A stretch of DNA of 64,000 nt from Misgurnus anguillicaudatus (Eukaryota > Chordata > Actinopteri > Cypriniformes > Cobitidae): positions 15,994,501 to 16,058,500 of the forward strand of contig NC_073341.2 of NCBI RefSeq assembly GCF_027580225.2, read 5' to 3'. Positions 12,401 through 23,300 of this stretch are shown one piece after another. The first letter of the stretch is position 1. Every line of letters begins with the position of its first letter. The position numbers were made by a program, and so were the translations under genes. The notes under the pieces were generated by a model. The model was not told the origin of the DNA, ran no database searches, and saw only the letters and a program-made list of their open reading frames with translations.

Positions 12401-14193
12401 CGTGTTATCTCATAGGAGTTTTTTTGTGCGCCTGAGCTTCGTTTACAATCTGAGGGGACGCACGTTGTAAGTTTGAAAAAAAACTTTGCAAACATGTCTG
12501 AGGATAACACGTCAGCCGCGTCACTGCAGTCATGTGACTTCAGTCTCGTGCACGCCGTTCACAACAGACGCGGAAATAAAGACACTGCTGAATAAAGTCA
12601 TAATTTTTGTTATTTTTGGACCAAAGTGTGTTTTCGATGCTTCAACGCATTCTAGCTGACCAGCTGATGTCACATGGACTACTTTGATGATATTTTTGTT
12701 TCCTTTCTGGACATGGACAGTACATTGTATCGTACATAGATTCTCAATGAAGGGTAAACAAGCTCTTAGACTAAATCTAAAACATCTTAAACTGTCTTTC
12801 GAGGATGAACGGAGGAGGTCTTGCGAGTTTGGAACGACATGAGGGTGAGTTATTAATGACATTATTTTCGTTTTTGGGTGAACTATTCCTTTAACACTAA
12901 ACTCTGATTACACATGAAATTAAGCAAGGATAGCAAATGCGAGCGTCTGTTATCATAAACACTTACGAAGGATTTGTAGCAGGCACGTATTTTGACATGA
13001 CTCAAGTAACGCATATTTTGACATGACGATCCACAAACATGACAATGTTTTGACGGGTTTTGAATCCATTGCCACTGCTTTAAATTGCACTAAAGTACTG
13101 CTGAGGTACTATACAATACACATTTGGATGTATAGATAGATAGACAGATATTTACTGAAGTAAAGATTATTATATATAAGTCATAGTTCATATTGAACAT
13201 TGTTTGTAGGTCATGGCCATGCTCGAGATCCCTATGTTTGCCGTCACAGAATGGGCTGTGCTGAACTACTTGAGGATCAATGATGCTGGCGGCTCGATCC
13301 TCATCCACCTGTTTGCGTGCTACTTTGGTCTGGGTGTCACCTTTGTGCTGTACAGACCCAGCTTAAATGAAGGTCATCCAAAAGAGGAGACAAGTTACCA
13401 GTCAGATATGTTATCTGTGCTGGGCACACTGTTTCTTTGGGTGTTTTGGCCTTCTTTCAACTCAGCGTTGACCTTCAAGGGCGATGACCAGCACAGAGCT
13501 GTACTTCACACGTTCATAGGTCTCAGTGCCTCCACGATCACCGCATTTGCCCTGTCCACAATACTCAGCAAGAATGGCAAAATCAGCATGGTCGATGTCC
13601 AGAATGTAACATTGGCCGGCGGGGTAACCGTTGGTGCTACTGTAGACATGATGATCTCACCGGTTGCTGCTTACGTGCTGGGAATACTGGGATGCATAGC
13701 GTGCATGCTGGGATACAAATACCTGAGTCCATTTATGGCACGCCGACTACGGGTGCAGGATCAGTGTGGCATACACAACTTACACGGCCTGACGGGACTC
13801 ATTTCAAGTTTGGCTGGCATCTGTGCCATCCTGCTGGCAAACGAGGAAACGTACGGCCCAAGTCTCTACCAGACCTTCGCACACAGGGCACCCATGGAAG
13901 GAGACCCGCAGCTGGCAGAGCTACAGAAACTGATCCCAGACCTGGAAGCAGGCTTGGGTCGGAGCGCACATGAACAAGCTCTCTATCAGCTAGCCGCGGT
14001 GTTCGGGACCATTGGTGCATCGGTTTTGGGGGGTGCCCTGACAGGTGTGATTCTCAAGCTACCGTATCTGGCTTCGCCCGCAGATGAGAACTGCTTTGAC
14101 GATGAGCTCTTCTTTGAAGTTCCTGCAGAATACAATCAGCAATATTTATTTTCACATGTTCTCAAAGACACAAACAAAAATGATATTGACTAA
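9468..14193 (+). CDS. Rh-family ammonium/ammonia transporter (RhCG-like, two coding exons)
   Basis: Complete gene of 476 codons: exon 1 9468-9914 (ends CTG, donor GTAAGT), exon 2 13210-14193 (acceptor TTTGTAG), stop TAA. Rh glycoproteins conduct NH3/NH4+ through trimeric plasma-membrane channels; in fish they serve gill and skin ammonia excretion. Visible features: a first membrane segment at residues 14-33; extracellular sequons N44-Q-T and N56-Y-S; the Rh-type segment FIGFGCLLAFFRRYGF; pore histidines His182 (in LIHLFACYFG) and His338 (in CGIHNLHG); and GGVTVGATVDMM. Length is normal for the family (about 450-490). The ATG at 9468 starts the aligned N-terminus, with an in-frame exon and no competing upstream start seen. 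Typical vertebrate RHAG/RHBG/RHCG genes have about ten exons, so two is odd. It could be a teleost rhcgl1- or Rhp2-type gene; the paralogue is not settled. AATAAA hexamers at 14260, 14907 and 14952 may end the mRNA. Confidence 0.93.
10513..10886. mobile_element. MITE with GGTGTACACCAAGGCGTTT ends
   Basis: The left edge GGTGTACACCAAGGCGTTTA is mirrored by AAATGCTTTGGTGTACAC on the right. The body is GC-rich compared with its surroundings and non-coding. The style resembles Harbinger-derived cyprinid elements; that class is inference. Confidence 0.55.
11150..11640. repeat. Interspersed repeat, ATAGACTGTAAAA...GTGACGTCACCC type
   Basis: It starts ATAGACTGTAAAATAG, contains GTCTGTGACGTCACCC, and ends near GAAGGTTGCCCCTCGGTTC. 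I recognise this as a common teleost interspersed repeat. No coding potential. Confidence 0.5.
11870..13060. mobile_element. Interspersed DNA element of the GTGGCGGCTCGTGACT family, split by a foldback MITE
   Basis: The flanks 11870-12037 and 12895-13060 together match the uninterrupted element at 39352-39765: shared segments include AAAATATGTGTTC, GTGCCTGCTGCA, GATAAAAGA and GCAGGCAC. The outer edges are eroded and approximate. It lies in the Rh intron. Confidence 0.65.
12038..12894. mobile_element. Foldback MITE (TTAA target), about 850-bp hairpin
   Basis: It is flanked by TTAA at 12038-12041 and 12891-12894. It starts AGGGATAGTTCACCCAAAA and ends with the complementary TTTTGGGTGAACTATTCCT. 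The arms, about 350 bp each, are inverted copies of one another (for example CATGTGACATCAG against CTGATGTCACATG). The open frames on both arms are by-products. The TTAA target suggests a Kolobok/piggyBac-like mobiliser; this is inference. Related shorter copies lie at 33672-34024 and 62593-63819. Confidence 0.82.
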
Positions 14194-15000
14194 AGAAAAC
14201 TGCACATAGACTGATATTTGACAAGAGCATAGAGACACAGATAATCTACATTAACCCATAATAAAATTATGGACAATTGTATTGTTTGGCTGATCCAGAT
14301 TCCTATGTATTAAATTCAGTTGAAATATATGTATATTTTGATGAACACATTACATCAAAATAATTGTATGACCCATTCAGAAGAAGAGTACTTAAAGTTC
14401 AAACACAAAAATATCTGTAAAATATCAACAATATTAAATCTACCTATTATCTTGATGTAAGTTATAGGTTAACAGACATCATAACTACTTTGTCAGAGGA
14501 ATTGTACACAGTAAGTTTGTTAGTTTGTAGGTTATTGCTTGGGTCATGCCATGACCTAGCAATATCTCTCTGTCAATCTGTGTATCTAATTGTATATCTA
14601 GTTGTTCTGCCAAGTTTAGCTGTTATTGCATGCAATATTTGATAGCATGTCTTATGTAATGTAAGTGGAATGTAAGTTTGGGTGCTGCAAACTGAACTTG
14701 CATTCAATGTCATTAAATCTACAAAATGTGAATTTCCTCATTATTTATTAGTTGTTCAATCTAACTCACTAATGAGTGCTTTTTTAGTATGTTATACTAT
14801 TTTGTATATTGATGTTTTACTTTAGAAATTTTGCCAAATGAAAAATTGTGTCTTCATTGTATTTTTATTGACAATTAAAGTGTGCCTTTACACAAATTGA
14901 CTTCCAAATAAATGTACGCTCAGAAAAGTTGTAAAATAAAAACTTGATTTAAATAAAGCTCACTTAATGTATTTTTGTCTATTTTGAAACTATTCACTTG
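14194..15000 (+). other. 3' UTR of the Rh gene
   Basis: Non-repetitive AT-rich sequence follows the stop codon, with AATAAA at 14260-14265, 14907-14912 and 14952-14957. The cluster near 14.9 kb followed by a T-rich segment is the likely mRNA end. The extent is an estimate. Confidence 0.5.
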
Positions 15001-15238
15001 GCTTTTATTTTACCGAAATCCTCGTATAGCCCTTATGGGTTGTTGGGGATGTTTTCATCATGGGTTTTTTTAGTCCTAATTTGGCCACAACTTTCTCTTT
15101 GTTTCAGCAAATGGAATGATTTTTGGTGACAAATCTTATATTGACACATATTTTGTGAAAATGCTTTGAAACACACACACACAATAATATGCTGTTATAC
15201 TCCATATAACTCAATGTACAAACCAGAAATTAAGCTTT

Positions 15239-15508
15239 CCCTGCTGAAAAACAACAATGAAACCATTACAGAAAATTCTAATGGTTTTATTGGTTCTAAT
15301 GGAATATGGCCCAAAACACACTACAGTATATTGGTTTTTGTTGATCTCTAATGGTATGTATTGGTTCTATGTATTGGTTCAAATGGAATATGTCCCAAAA
15401 CACACTACAGTGTAGTGGTTTCAATGGTAAAAGCTAATGGTTCCTATTGGTATTTTAATGGAAACCATTAGAATTTTCTGAAATGGTTTTATTGTTTTTT
15501 CAGCAGGG
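15239..15508. mobile_element. MITE with CCCTGCTGAAAAA ends, full copy
   Basis: The start CCCTGCTGAAAAACAACAAT and the end ATTGTTTTTTCAGCAGGG are inverted repeats. The inside repeats TTCTAATGG and GGTTCTAATGGAATATGG. A truncated relative lies at 56096-56240. Confidence 0.75.
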
Positions 15509-15549
15509 TTGTTTTTTGCACAGGCCTACTAAAGGGTTAATGGTGCCAC

Positions 15550-16304
15550 CAGGGCCGGTTCGGAGGCCCTAGGCAAAATGTATGTTGGAGGCCCCTCACA
15601 CCCCTCTCATTTTCAGAATAATGTGAGAAAGTGTTTTTTCTACTTTGTAAGAAATCATGTATTTAGAAATTATGTATTTAGAAATTATGCAAAAATACAT
15701 GTGTTAAACATTTAAGGCAGGTCAAATTTGTTGTTGTTGTGGATGCAGTAATTTATTTAAAACACCACCTTTTTGGGATAACACAGGATAAAAGTTTTGC
15801 TTTCTCCAAAGAGTAAAATTAAAAAGAAACCCTAACTGTAAAAAATTACAGATGAACACCTCCTAGAAAACTTTTCTTTTTATATAAGCTGGGTATGAAG
15901 AGGAGCTCTCCTCTTACTAAACCAATATAAAGTTATCTATTATACTATGGGTATATTCATTTCAATACCTTTTAATACCTTAAATATCCATACAAATCAG
16001 CTGCCACTGGAAGTTAAACAGACAAACTACTAAGCAGAATAATAAAAAAATCAATAAATATGCAACATGTTTTCATGATTTGAAAACTAAAATAAAGTGT
16101 AGAAGACTACAAGATATACAGACAGTTTACTTTAGGTAACTCCAGTTTTGTTTGCTGTTTGACTTTAAATACAAACTTTTTTAACTTGTCTATTTTGATA
16201 GTCAGCTCCCCACGCAAATGGATTTAGCAGTTATGGAGGCCCCCCTCCAAGCTTGAGGCCCTAGGCATTTGCCTACTCTGCCTATAGGTATAGCGCCGGC
16301 CCTG
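15550..16304. mobile_element. hAT-like non-autonomous transposon with 8-bp target duplication
   Basis: 755 bp, starting CAGGGCCGG and ending CCGGCCCTG. The 8-bp direct repeat GGTGCCAC stands on both sides (15542-15549 and 16305-16312). CAGGG-type ends and an 8-bp duplication are hAT hallmarks. Inner GAGGCCCTAGGCA segments near each end are inverted. No transposase. Confidence 0.85.
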
Positions 16305-16739
16305 GGTGCCACATGGTGATCAACAATAAAAATGAAAAATTGTACCTCTTTGCAAAAGGAAAAACACAAAAAATCAAGATTGCATGAATATATGGTGTCA
16401 TGGCTTTGCAATCAAAAATTTTTATTGTATTGGAAGTTAATAAAATAAAATCTGATGCTGCACAAAAACTAAGAATTCATCAAAGACAATGTTTCTACTA
16501 AGCTTTGACATGCCCAAAATTGTGATAAAAGTAAAAAATATCCAGTCCACAATCACTTTTTATATTGAAAATCGGTAATTTTTGTGTTTTTTCCCCAAAT
16601 CAGTGACATATGAGCTTGGCAATTAAAGCGTTAAAATCCTGTAAACATTTGGTAGTTTTGATCATTACTGAGGTTGATTAACAGATTTGTGCAAAAAAAA
16701 ATTAATCTGATGCATTTTTACAGCCGTTTAATTTAGTGG

Positions 16740-17098
16740 ATGTTTTCATTCTGTCGACTTCGTGCAGCGCTGCGCAGACCGTTCGGATTATGACATCATA
16801 TTACCGCGAGAGCCTCTCATGTTTGTCACGAGGGAAACTGCCAGCGTCCATTTTGGGGAAGCAGGAAGTTGTATTTGGACAAACCTCTAAGAAACTAAAC
16901 TATTTTTAAGTTCTCAGCGATACATTTATCTAATTGTTTCGTGTTTGAATCGTTATTCGGTGTGTTTGTTGCTAAATTGACACAAGCAGGACTGTAACGC
17001 GGATTTAATCGTTTGTTTGCGGTTATCCTGACAGGCTAATTTACCAGGCACGTCGCAGAGGACGCGACGATAATCTTGGGTTCTTAAAATAAAACCAG
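16740..17098 (+). promoter_or_regulatory. Probable rbm39 promoter and non-coding first exon
   Basis: CpG density rises sharply here (GCAGCGCTGCGCAGACCG, TTACCGCGAGAG), unlike the AT-rich flanks, and there is an ETS-like CAGGAAGT site near 16861. The segment ends at 17098 with CCAG before GTAATT, a good donor, and the next acceptor is CCGTAG at 17330-17335. This fits a CpG promoter plus a 5' UTR exon ahead of the ATG exon. The exact start site is not visible. Confidence 0.45.
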
Positions 17099-17344
17099 GT
17101 AATTTTGCTTTAATTTAAAATTAGTTTTTTTTTTAATCGTGGTGCATGATGTGGATTCTGTGTATATGAATGTATTGTGTAAATCTGCGGCATATGTGAG
17201 GAACGTGCTGTTGTTGTGCAACATAGCAGCTAATGTTTGCCTCCTTTGTTGACGCATTTTAGTGTATCCTAACAAAGGAAATCAATCACGATGAGAAATT
17301 GAAGTCTAATCCGTGTCATGTTTTTTCCTCCGTAGTTGGTCAGG

Positions 17345-20300
17345 ATGGCGGATGACTTTGATGTTGAGGCCATGCTGGAAGCTCCTTATAAGAAGGTGGG
17401 TAGACGGCCGGAAGTGACCGGGTCTCATTTTTTTTGTTGGCACTTGTGCTTTTGCAGACCTAAAGAGTGTTTTAAGGTTACTCAGAAACCCTGCATTTGT
17501 TTTCTCTGCCTGATTGAAGTCTATGATTGTGTATTGTGCATAAGAGAGTGATGTTGTATAGTGTGAATTATCTTGAATTACAAATAAATGCCCGTCTATC
17601 TCTCTTTATAGACTTGCCTAATGATATCTCACCTCTACTCCCCTGAATACATCTTTGATTCCAGTGTGAACTGTGAAAAAAAGTAAGGTGGTAATTGCGC
17701 AATGTATTGATGTACTGTCATCCCTTAGGTAAAACACAAACAGATCGCCACCCTAGACCATCCAATCACCTGTTTGCTTTCAGCAAGGTGAAAAAAAATG
17801 CCAGTGGATGATACATTATGTGACATGGAATAGAGACAGTATTAAAATATTGTTTTATTTAGCCATGTCAGCATGAGTTTAAAACTATTAGACATTGTAA
17901 CAGACCTGGGTAGGGCTGTCAAGGGGCCAACCAGGAACATTGCCCCAGGCCCTTTATGGTGTAGGAAGCCTCTTATCTACCTAGGCTCGGTGTATGTACT
18001 TGGCCTTACTGATCTTCGGTGTTAATAGCTAAATAGAGTGAATTCTTCAATCAATTTTACGTTGGCAGTTTAAATACTGTCTGTCTACCCAGTCTGTTGT
18101 GATGGTCTCTAAAATCGTTCACATTGGCATTTGGATTGTGCATGCACAGTTTAGCTATATCTTTTCATCATTCAGTTGCCAACCATCTTAACAAAATGAC
18201 ATATCACCAAGTAATATTATCTGTCAATAACAATAGGCCAAGTTTAATTTCTTTTTTGTAAATTACTTGATAATCTCTGCCTGTGGTGTTTCAAATGTAA
18301 TGGATTCGAAAAGAGGCAAGTAAGGAGAAAACAACAATCTTTTGTTGAGGTTTTAAGTGGTTTCTTTTATGGCTTACTTTGATTTTGCGTTGTCTTTTGG
18401 GACGCAATATGACTAAGCCGTGTAAATCCCTGTTTGCTTCAGGACGAGCTGTGAGACAAAGATGACATCGAGCTCTCACAGTCCAACCACGCTTACTGGG
18501 GAAGATCTCACGGACTGACATCATCAACACTGGAATGCCCTTTAGCAGCTCTATAGCATGGCTACATCAAGACTTAGGTTTAAAATAGCAGGGGGCCTAA
18601 ACTCTTACCCTGGGGGACCCCTAAAAATACATGGCTTCTCTCCTACACAGAAATGTTTCAGGATCGTTGACTAGTTTATATTTTTAGCTGTGTTGCTTTA
18701 ATAATGTGCTAGAATCATACTGCGGTTTCAGACACTGTAAAATGTTCTCTATCTGAAAGAGTCTTTAAATGTATTTCCTTTAAAAATAGCTGGTGCAGCC
18801 ATGCACTTTCAGACGGATGTCTTTGGTTGCCGGAGTCATGCTTTGAAGTTTTGAACATTCAACCATTAAAGTGCTATTAGGTTTAAGATAGTGCATTTTT
18901 TAAATTTGACTTTCCGACATAGATTTTTCTATGAACGCAAGTTTAATTTAGTAGATGCCTTCTTAGAAATCATCTGATTGGTGTCATGTAAACCTAAAAT
19001 CGGTGTGAATGTGCGGATTATTTAACTAGTCATTCAGTAAACTCATAACAATTTAGTAGTGAAATTATAAAGCATTGCACGTTCCTATTCAAAGGCAGGG
19101 TTTTGCATTTAAGAATGATTTAGGTTGTTTTATGTGTGTTGGAGAACACTAGTTGTGAAAGAATTGCAAATATTTTTAAGTTATTGCAAGACCCCTGAAT
19201 TTGATTAAGTTTTTATCTTTAGCAGAACGTTTTTACCGAAGCGACTTAAAAACATGAGGAGAAACACAAGCGATCTATCATAAAGGAGCAAACGATATTA
19301 GCAATGCCACTATATCGAATTTTAACCGATTTGATTTTATTGTACTTTCCTCAGTATTATTAAATGAGAAAGACTTCTCTCTATTCCCCCACCCTTCTTT
19401 GCTTGCAATGCATTCTCTCCATCCTCATGATCTTTTATCAATTTTTTTTAGGGAGAAAGCAAGAGCTCTAGCGCCAATGGTCACGAAAGTGATCGCAAGA
19501 AGAAGAAAGGAAACGCCTTCTTAAAATCTTTCAAATATTTTTCAGAATGTTTTTGTGATTCCGTAATTACAATTCAAATGCACTGATAATGAATGGATTC
19601 CTCTAGGAAAAGACACAGCGGCAGTCGCAGTCCGGTCCCAGACCGTCGGAGAAGCAGAAGCAGGGACCGCAAGAAGAGCCGAGAACGTCGCAAGAGTCGC
19701 AGTCGTGAGCGCAGACGATCGCGGAGTAAAGAACGCAGGCGATCTCGCTCGCGCAGTAGGGATCGTCCTGGACGTTTCCGTGGACGCAAAAGTCCCTTGT
19801 GAGTTAAACTTTTGATTCTTCGGTTTAGCCGAAAAAATGTCATGAAGTTTAAGCAGAGCTTTGTTAATTTCCCAGTGGTATAAATAGTGATTGGCTCATG
19901 TGGCTGCTGGCGTTGTTTCATAAATAACTAATGCTGTATTTGATGGTCACTACAGGACAACTACATGAGTCGGCAACCTAAAATGTCTTTTTTAATTGTC
20001 GCGCATGGTTTACTTGGAGAGCACAGCTTGGCCACACTTTTAGACGATTTGGCTTCTCATTAGAGGCAAAATATAGCATTTTCACAATATATTTTTCAAT
20101 GTTTTAGTTGGTTGTATAAAATTAAGCAACACTGTGAATATCACAGTGGTTATATTGGGCATTTTACCCGATGTATCATGCAGGGAACTACACTAACTTT
20201 TTCCACTGGTGGCACTTGCGCTACCAACTTTTTCAGTTACTGGCGCAAAATATGATTTGGTCGCACATATTTTTTTCAAGTTATATTAAGGCGCTCTGGA

Positions 20301-23300
20301 TAATAATGAACAATAATGAAACTGTATTGCATACAGATATGCTTTTTATTTTACTTGCCATCTTTTAAACCACATGCCACATTGTTTTCTTAAACGTTGC
20401 AGTCAGTGTTTCCCACAGATCTGAAATTTACTTGGTGGTGGTAACCGGTAAAAAGGGCAATCATTACCCACTGACAAATAATGGTCTACTATACATGTGA
20501 CGAAGAACTAATAATGTGACACAACACAATACTTTGATTTATTGAAAATTAATACTAATTTCACATTATATTTCATTAATCTAACCACTCCAAACTTTCT
20601 TTGCCATTAACAAAGCTGACACTGTTTGTCAAAGCACCACGAAAACACTTACTGTTTTTGCACTGATATATGAAGCAATTAGACCCCTTTTATCACACTC
20701 AATATAATACAATACTATGTATAGTATATTAATAGACAGTGCAGGTCTATAGATTATAAATGTGACTGATGTTATGACTGATGTTATAATGGTAATAATT
20801 TCTATTAAATAGGCACTTTTACTGCTTCTGCTGTATCTTTCTATTTCTCTCTTGCCGATTTAAAAAGCTTAATCCACTTTACATTGCTTTGCTCGTTTAG
20901 TGCAATGGGCTTGACATTAGCACTGCTTTTTTGCTACAATGTCTGTGCAAACTTAATATGGATATGGTTTTAGAAAATATATGGTTTATTAATAATAAGA
21001 TCATTAAAAACATGTGAGAAAGAAAACGCAGCGCGTGGTCGTAACAAGAACCATCGCCATAGAAACCGGAGGCACGCTGAAAATGCACTCGTGCATGCAA
21101 AATGCTTTCATGGCCGTTTTCCGATCGACTCGGGTTATAAACACAATATTAATCAGACTTGGGACCCAAAGTAATTAAACTAGGACCTAACCGGACCCGA
21201 CAGACCATTTAAAATATAAACCCGGTACCATACGGGTCCCGCGTCCTCAATGAAGAAAAATCTCTGCTCAAGTTCAGAAACATGGAAGACACTGCGCTTG
21301 CGTCGCACCCAATTCATTGAGAAACAGATGAGCACGCAAACGCACACTCATAGGGAGAGACACGACGTGCTTTCATGCAAAGTGAAGCCAACGTGTTGAT
21401 GGCTCAGAGCACGTTATACAACGTATTCTTAAAATCCACATTTCTGTTTATATATGATATATAATAATAAATAAATGCTCATAGTAAATCATAGAATAGT
21501 GTCTAAAACATTAGGTAGCACATTTGCGACCCATTAAAAATTAGGGTCGCAACGGCAGTTCAAAAGGTCGCATATGCGACCATTTTGGTCGCAGTGTAGC
21601 TCCCTGTCATGACTAACAGGTTTTGATAGTTTAATTCATTTCTGTGAAATACTGGTTCAGTTTGCATAATCACTCAGAATGTTCTAGAAAGAATATGTAT
21701 ATTTTTGTTATGTTGCAGCATAAATGAAAATGATAAAATATTTAAATTTTTGGTAGGGTAGGGCTGCACGATTCTGGAAAACATGAGAATCACTCTTTTC
21801 GTTTCAAATGAAGATAATGATTCTAAATGCCAACTAAACAAAATAACTTAATTAGATGTTTTGACAATAATTAATTGAAGCAATCTTTTTAAAAATGTTT
21901 AATTGGTTAGAATTATTTATAATATATCTGAAAGATTGCATGACTCACTAATAAATATGTTTTATTGGGTGAAAGAAAGTGTTTGCCCTCGACTGTAGAC
22001 ATTAGTGTTATGTAAACTGTACACCATTATCCCAGTACTTTTGTAATTTAATTTAAATATTTTGAATACTGTATATAATGCAAAAAGTTATATAGTTTTT
22101 ATTTTCCTTTCATTTTCCTTAAAATAAAGCAATAGTAAAATAAGCAATTTAAAGAGGCTTTCTAAGTTGTTAACTTCAACAAAGTTTGCAAATAATGAAA
22201 ACTATGAAATGAAAGCAAAGCACAATAAAAGCATCAACATGAGCTTTATTCCTGCTTTAAATGTGTTGTTTAAACTAGTGAACCAATGAACAATTGCCAT
22301 TATAACCCATTGATTAAAAATCCCCCTTTACACGATGACGGCTCTCTCTGACTACGCGACAGTGCCCACGCATATTTCAATGTTCTGGTTTAATTTCTGT
22401 GGAAGGTTTAATAGACAGATAAATAGACACTTCCGGTCATATGGTATGGCAGGTGGGCGGGGTCCGGGAGAAGATCGCAGCGATTAGCAATTAGCAACAC
22501 GACCCAACTTCAAACGATCCAATCAGATCTCGATGGACAAATTCAAATCCAGCCCTGCCTTATTTCATTTCAGAAGCTGTTTCATTCGGATATACCTCAC
22601 CACGGGGAAAATAAGGCAATCGCTACATCCGTTTCATGACAACTTTAAAGGAAAAGTAACCAATTAGAGCACAGATTTAATGTAAACTCCTTCGTAGAGG
22701 CGGCAAAACGCGCTATTCACACGTACCCTTCTCATACCATTGATTAATGGTGCATTAACACCAACCGCGGTAGAGGCGGCAAAAATGTGCTATTCACACG
22801 TATTTGGACGCTTGAACTTTTGAGTTTACTCGATTCTTTTGCGCGTGAACTTCTAGTCATTCAAGACATTCACGCGGAAATTCGCGTCATGGGAGTGGCT
22901 TCTGAGACTCCGCTCGCTTCCTGTAATCACGTCACTACTACGGCAAGGTCCTGATTGGTTAACGCGATGCGGAAATCTGCCGAAGTTCAGATTTTCAACT
23001 CTCAACACTCAATTCGCGCATAACACGCCATCCACGCCTACCACGCCGCAGGATGCCTAATCACGTCTTTGCATTGACTTAACATGTAACTCACCCGTGC
23101 TTGCCGCCTCTATCGCGTCTGGTGTGAACCCTGCATAAGTCCTGTCCTCTAAGGTTGCTGATTCCTGTAGTGAATTGGGTTAAGAAGCTTTATTGGTTTT
23201 GTCTCAGCTCTTTTGTTAGTGTTCAAGGGTTTCAAATTGATCGCTGCAACATAAGGGGTTGTGTAAAAGCCTGTCATAAACAGCAGAGTAAAGATAGGCC

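Noticed and set aside
12265..12862. Two opposing open frames of 81 and 110 codons
   Set aside because: They are the two arms of one foldback MITE and mirror each other.
13692..14020. Open frames on both strands over Rh exon 2
   Set aside because: Shadows of the Rh coding frame, with no independent support.
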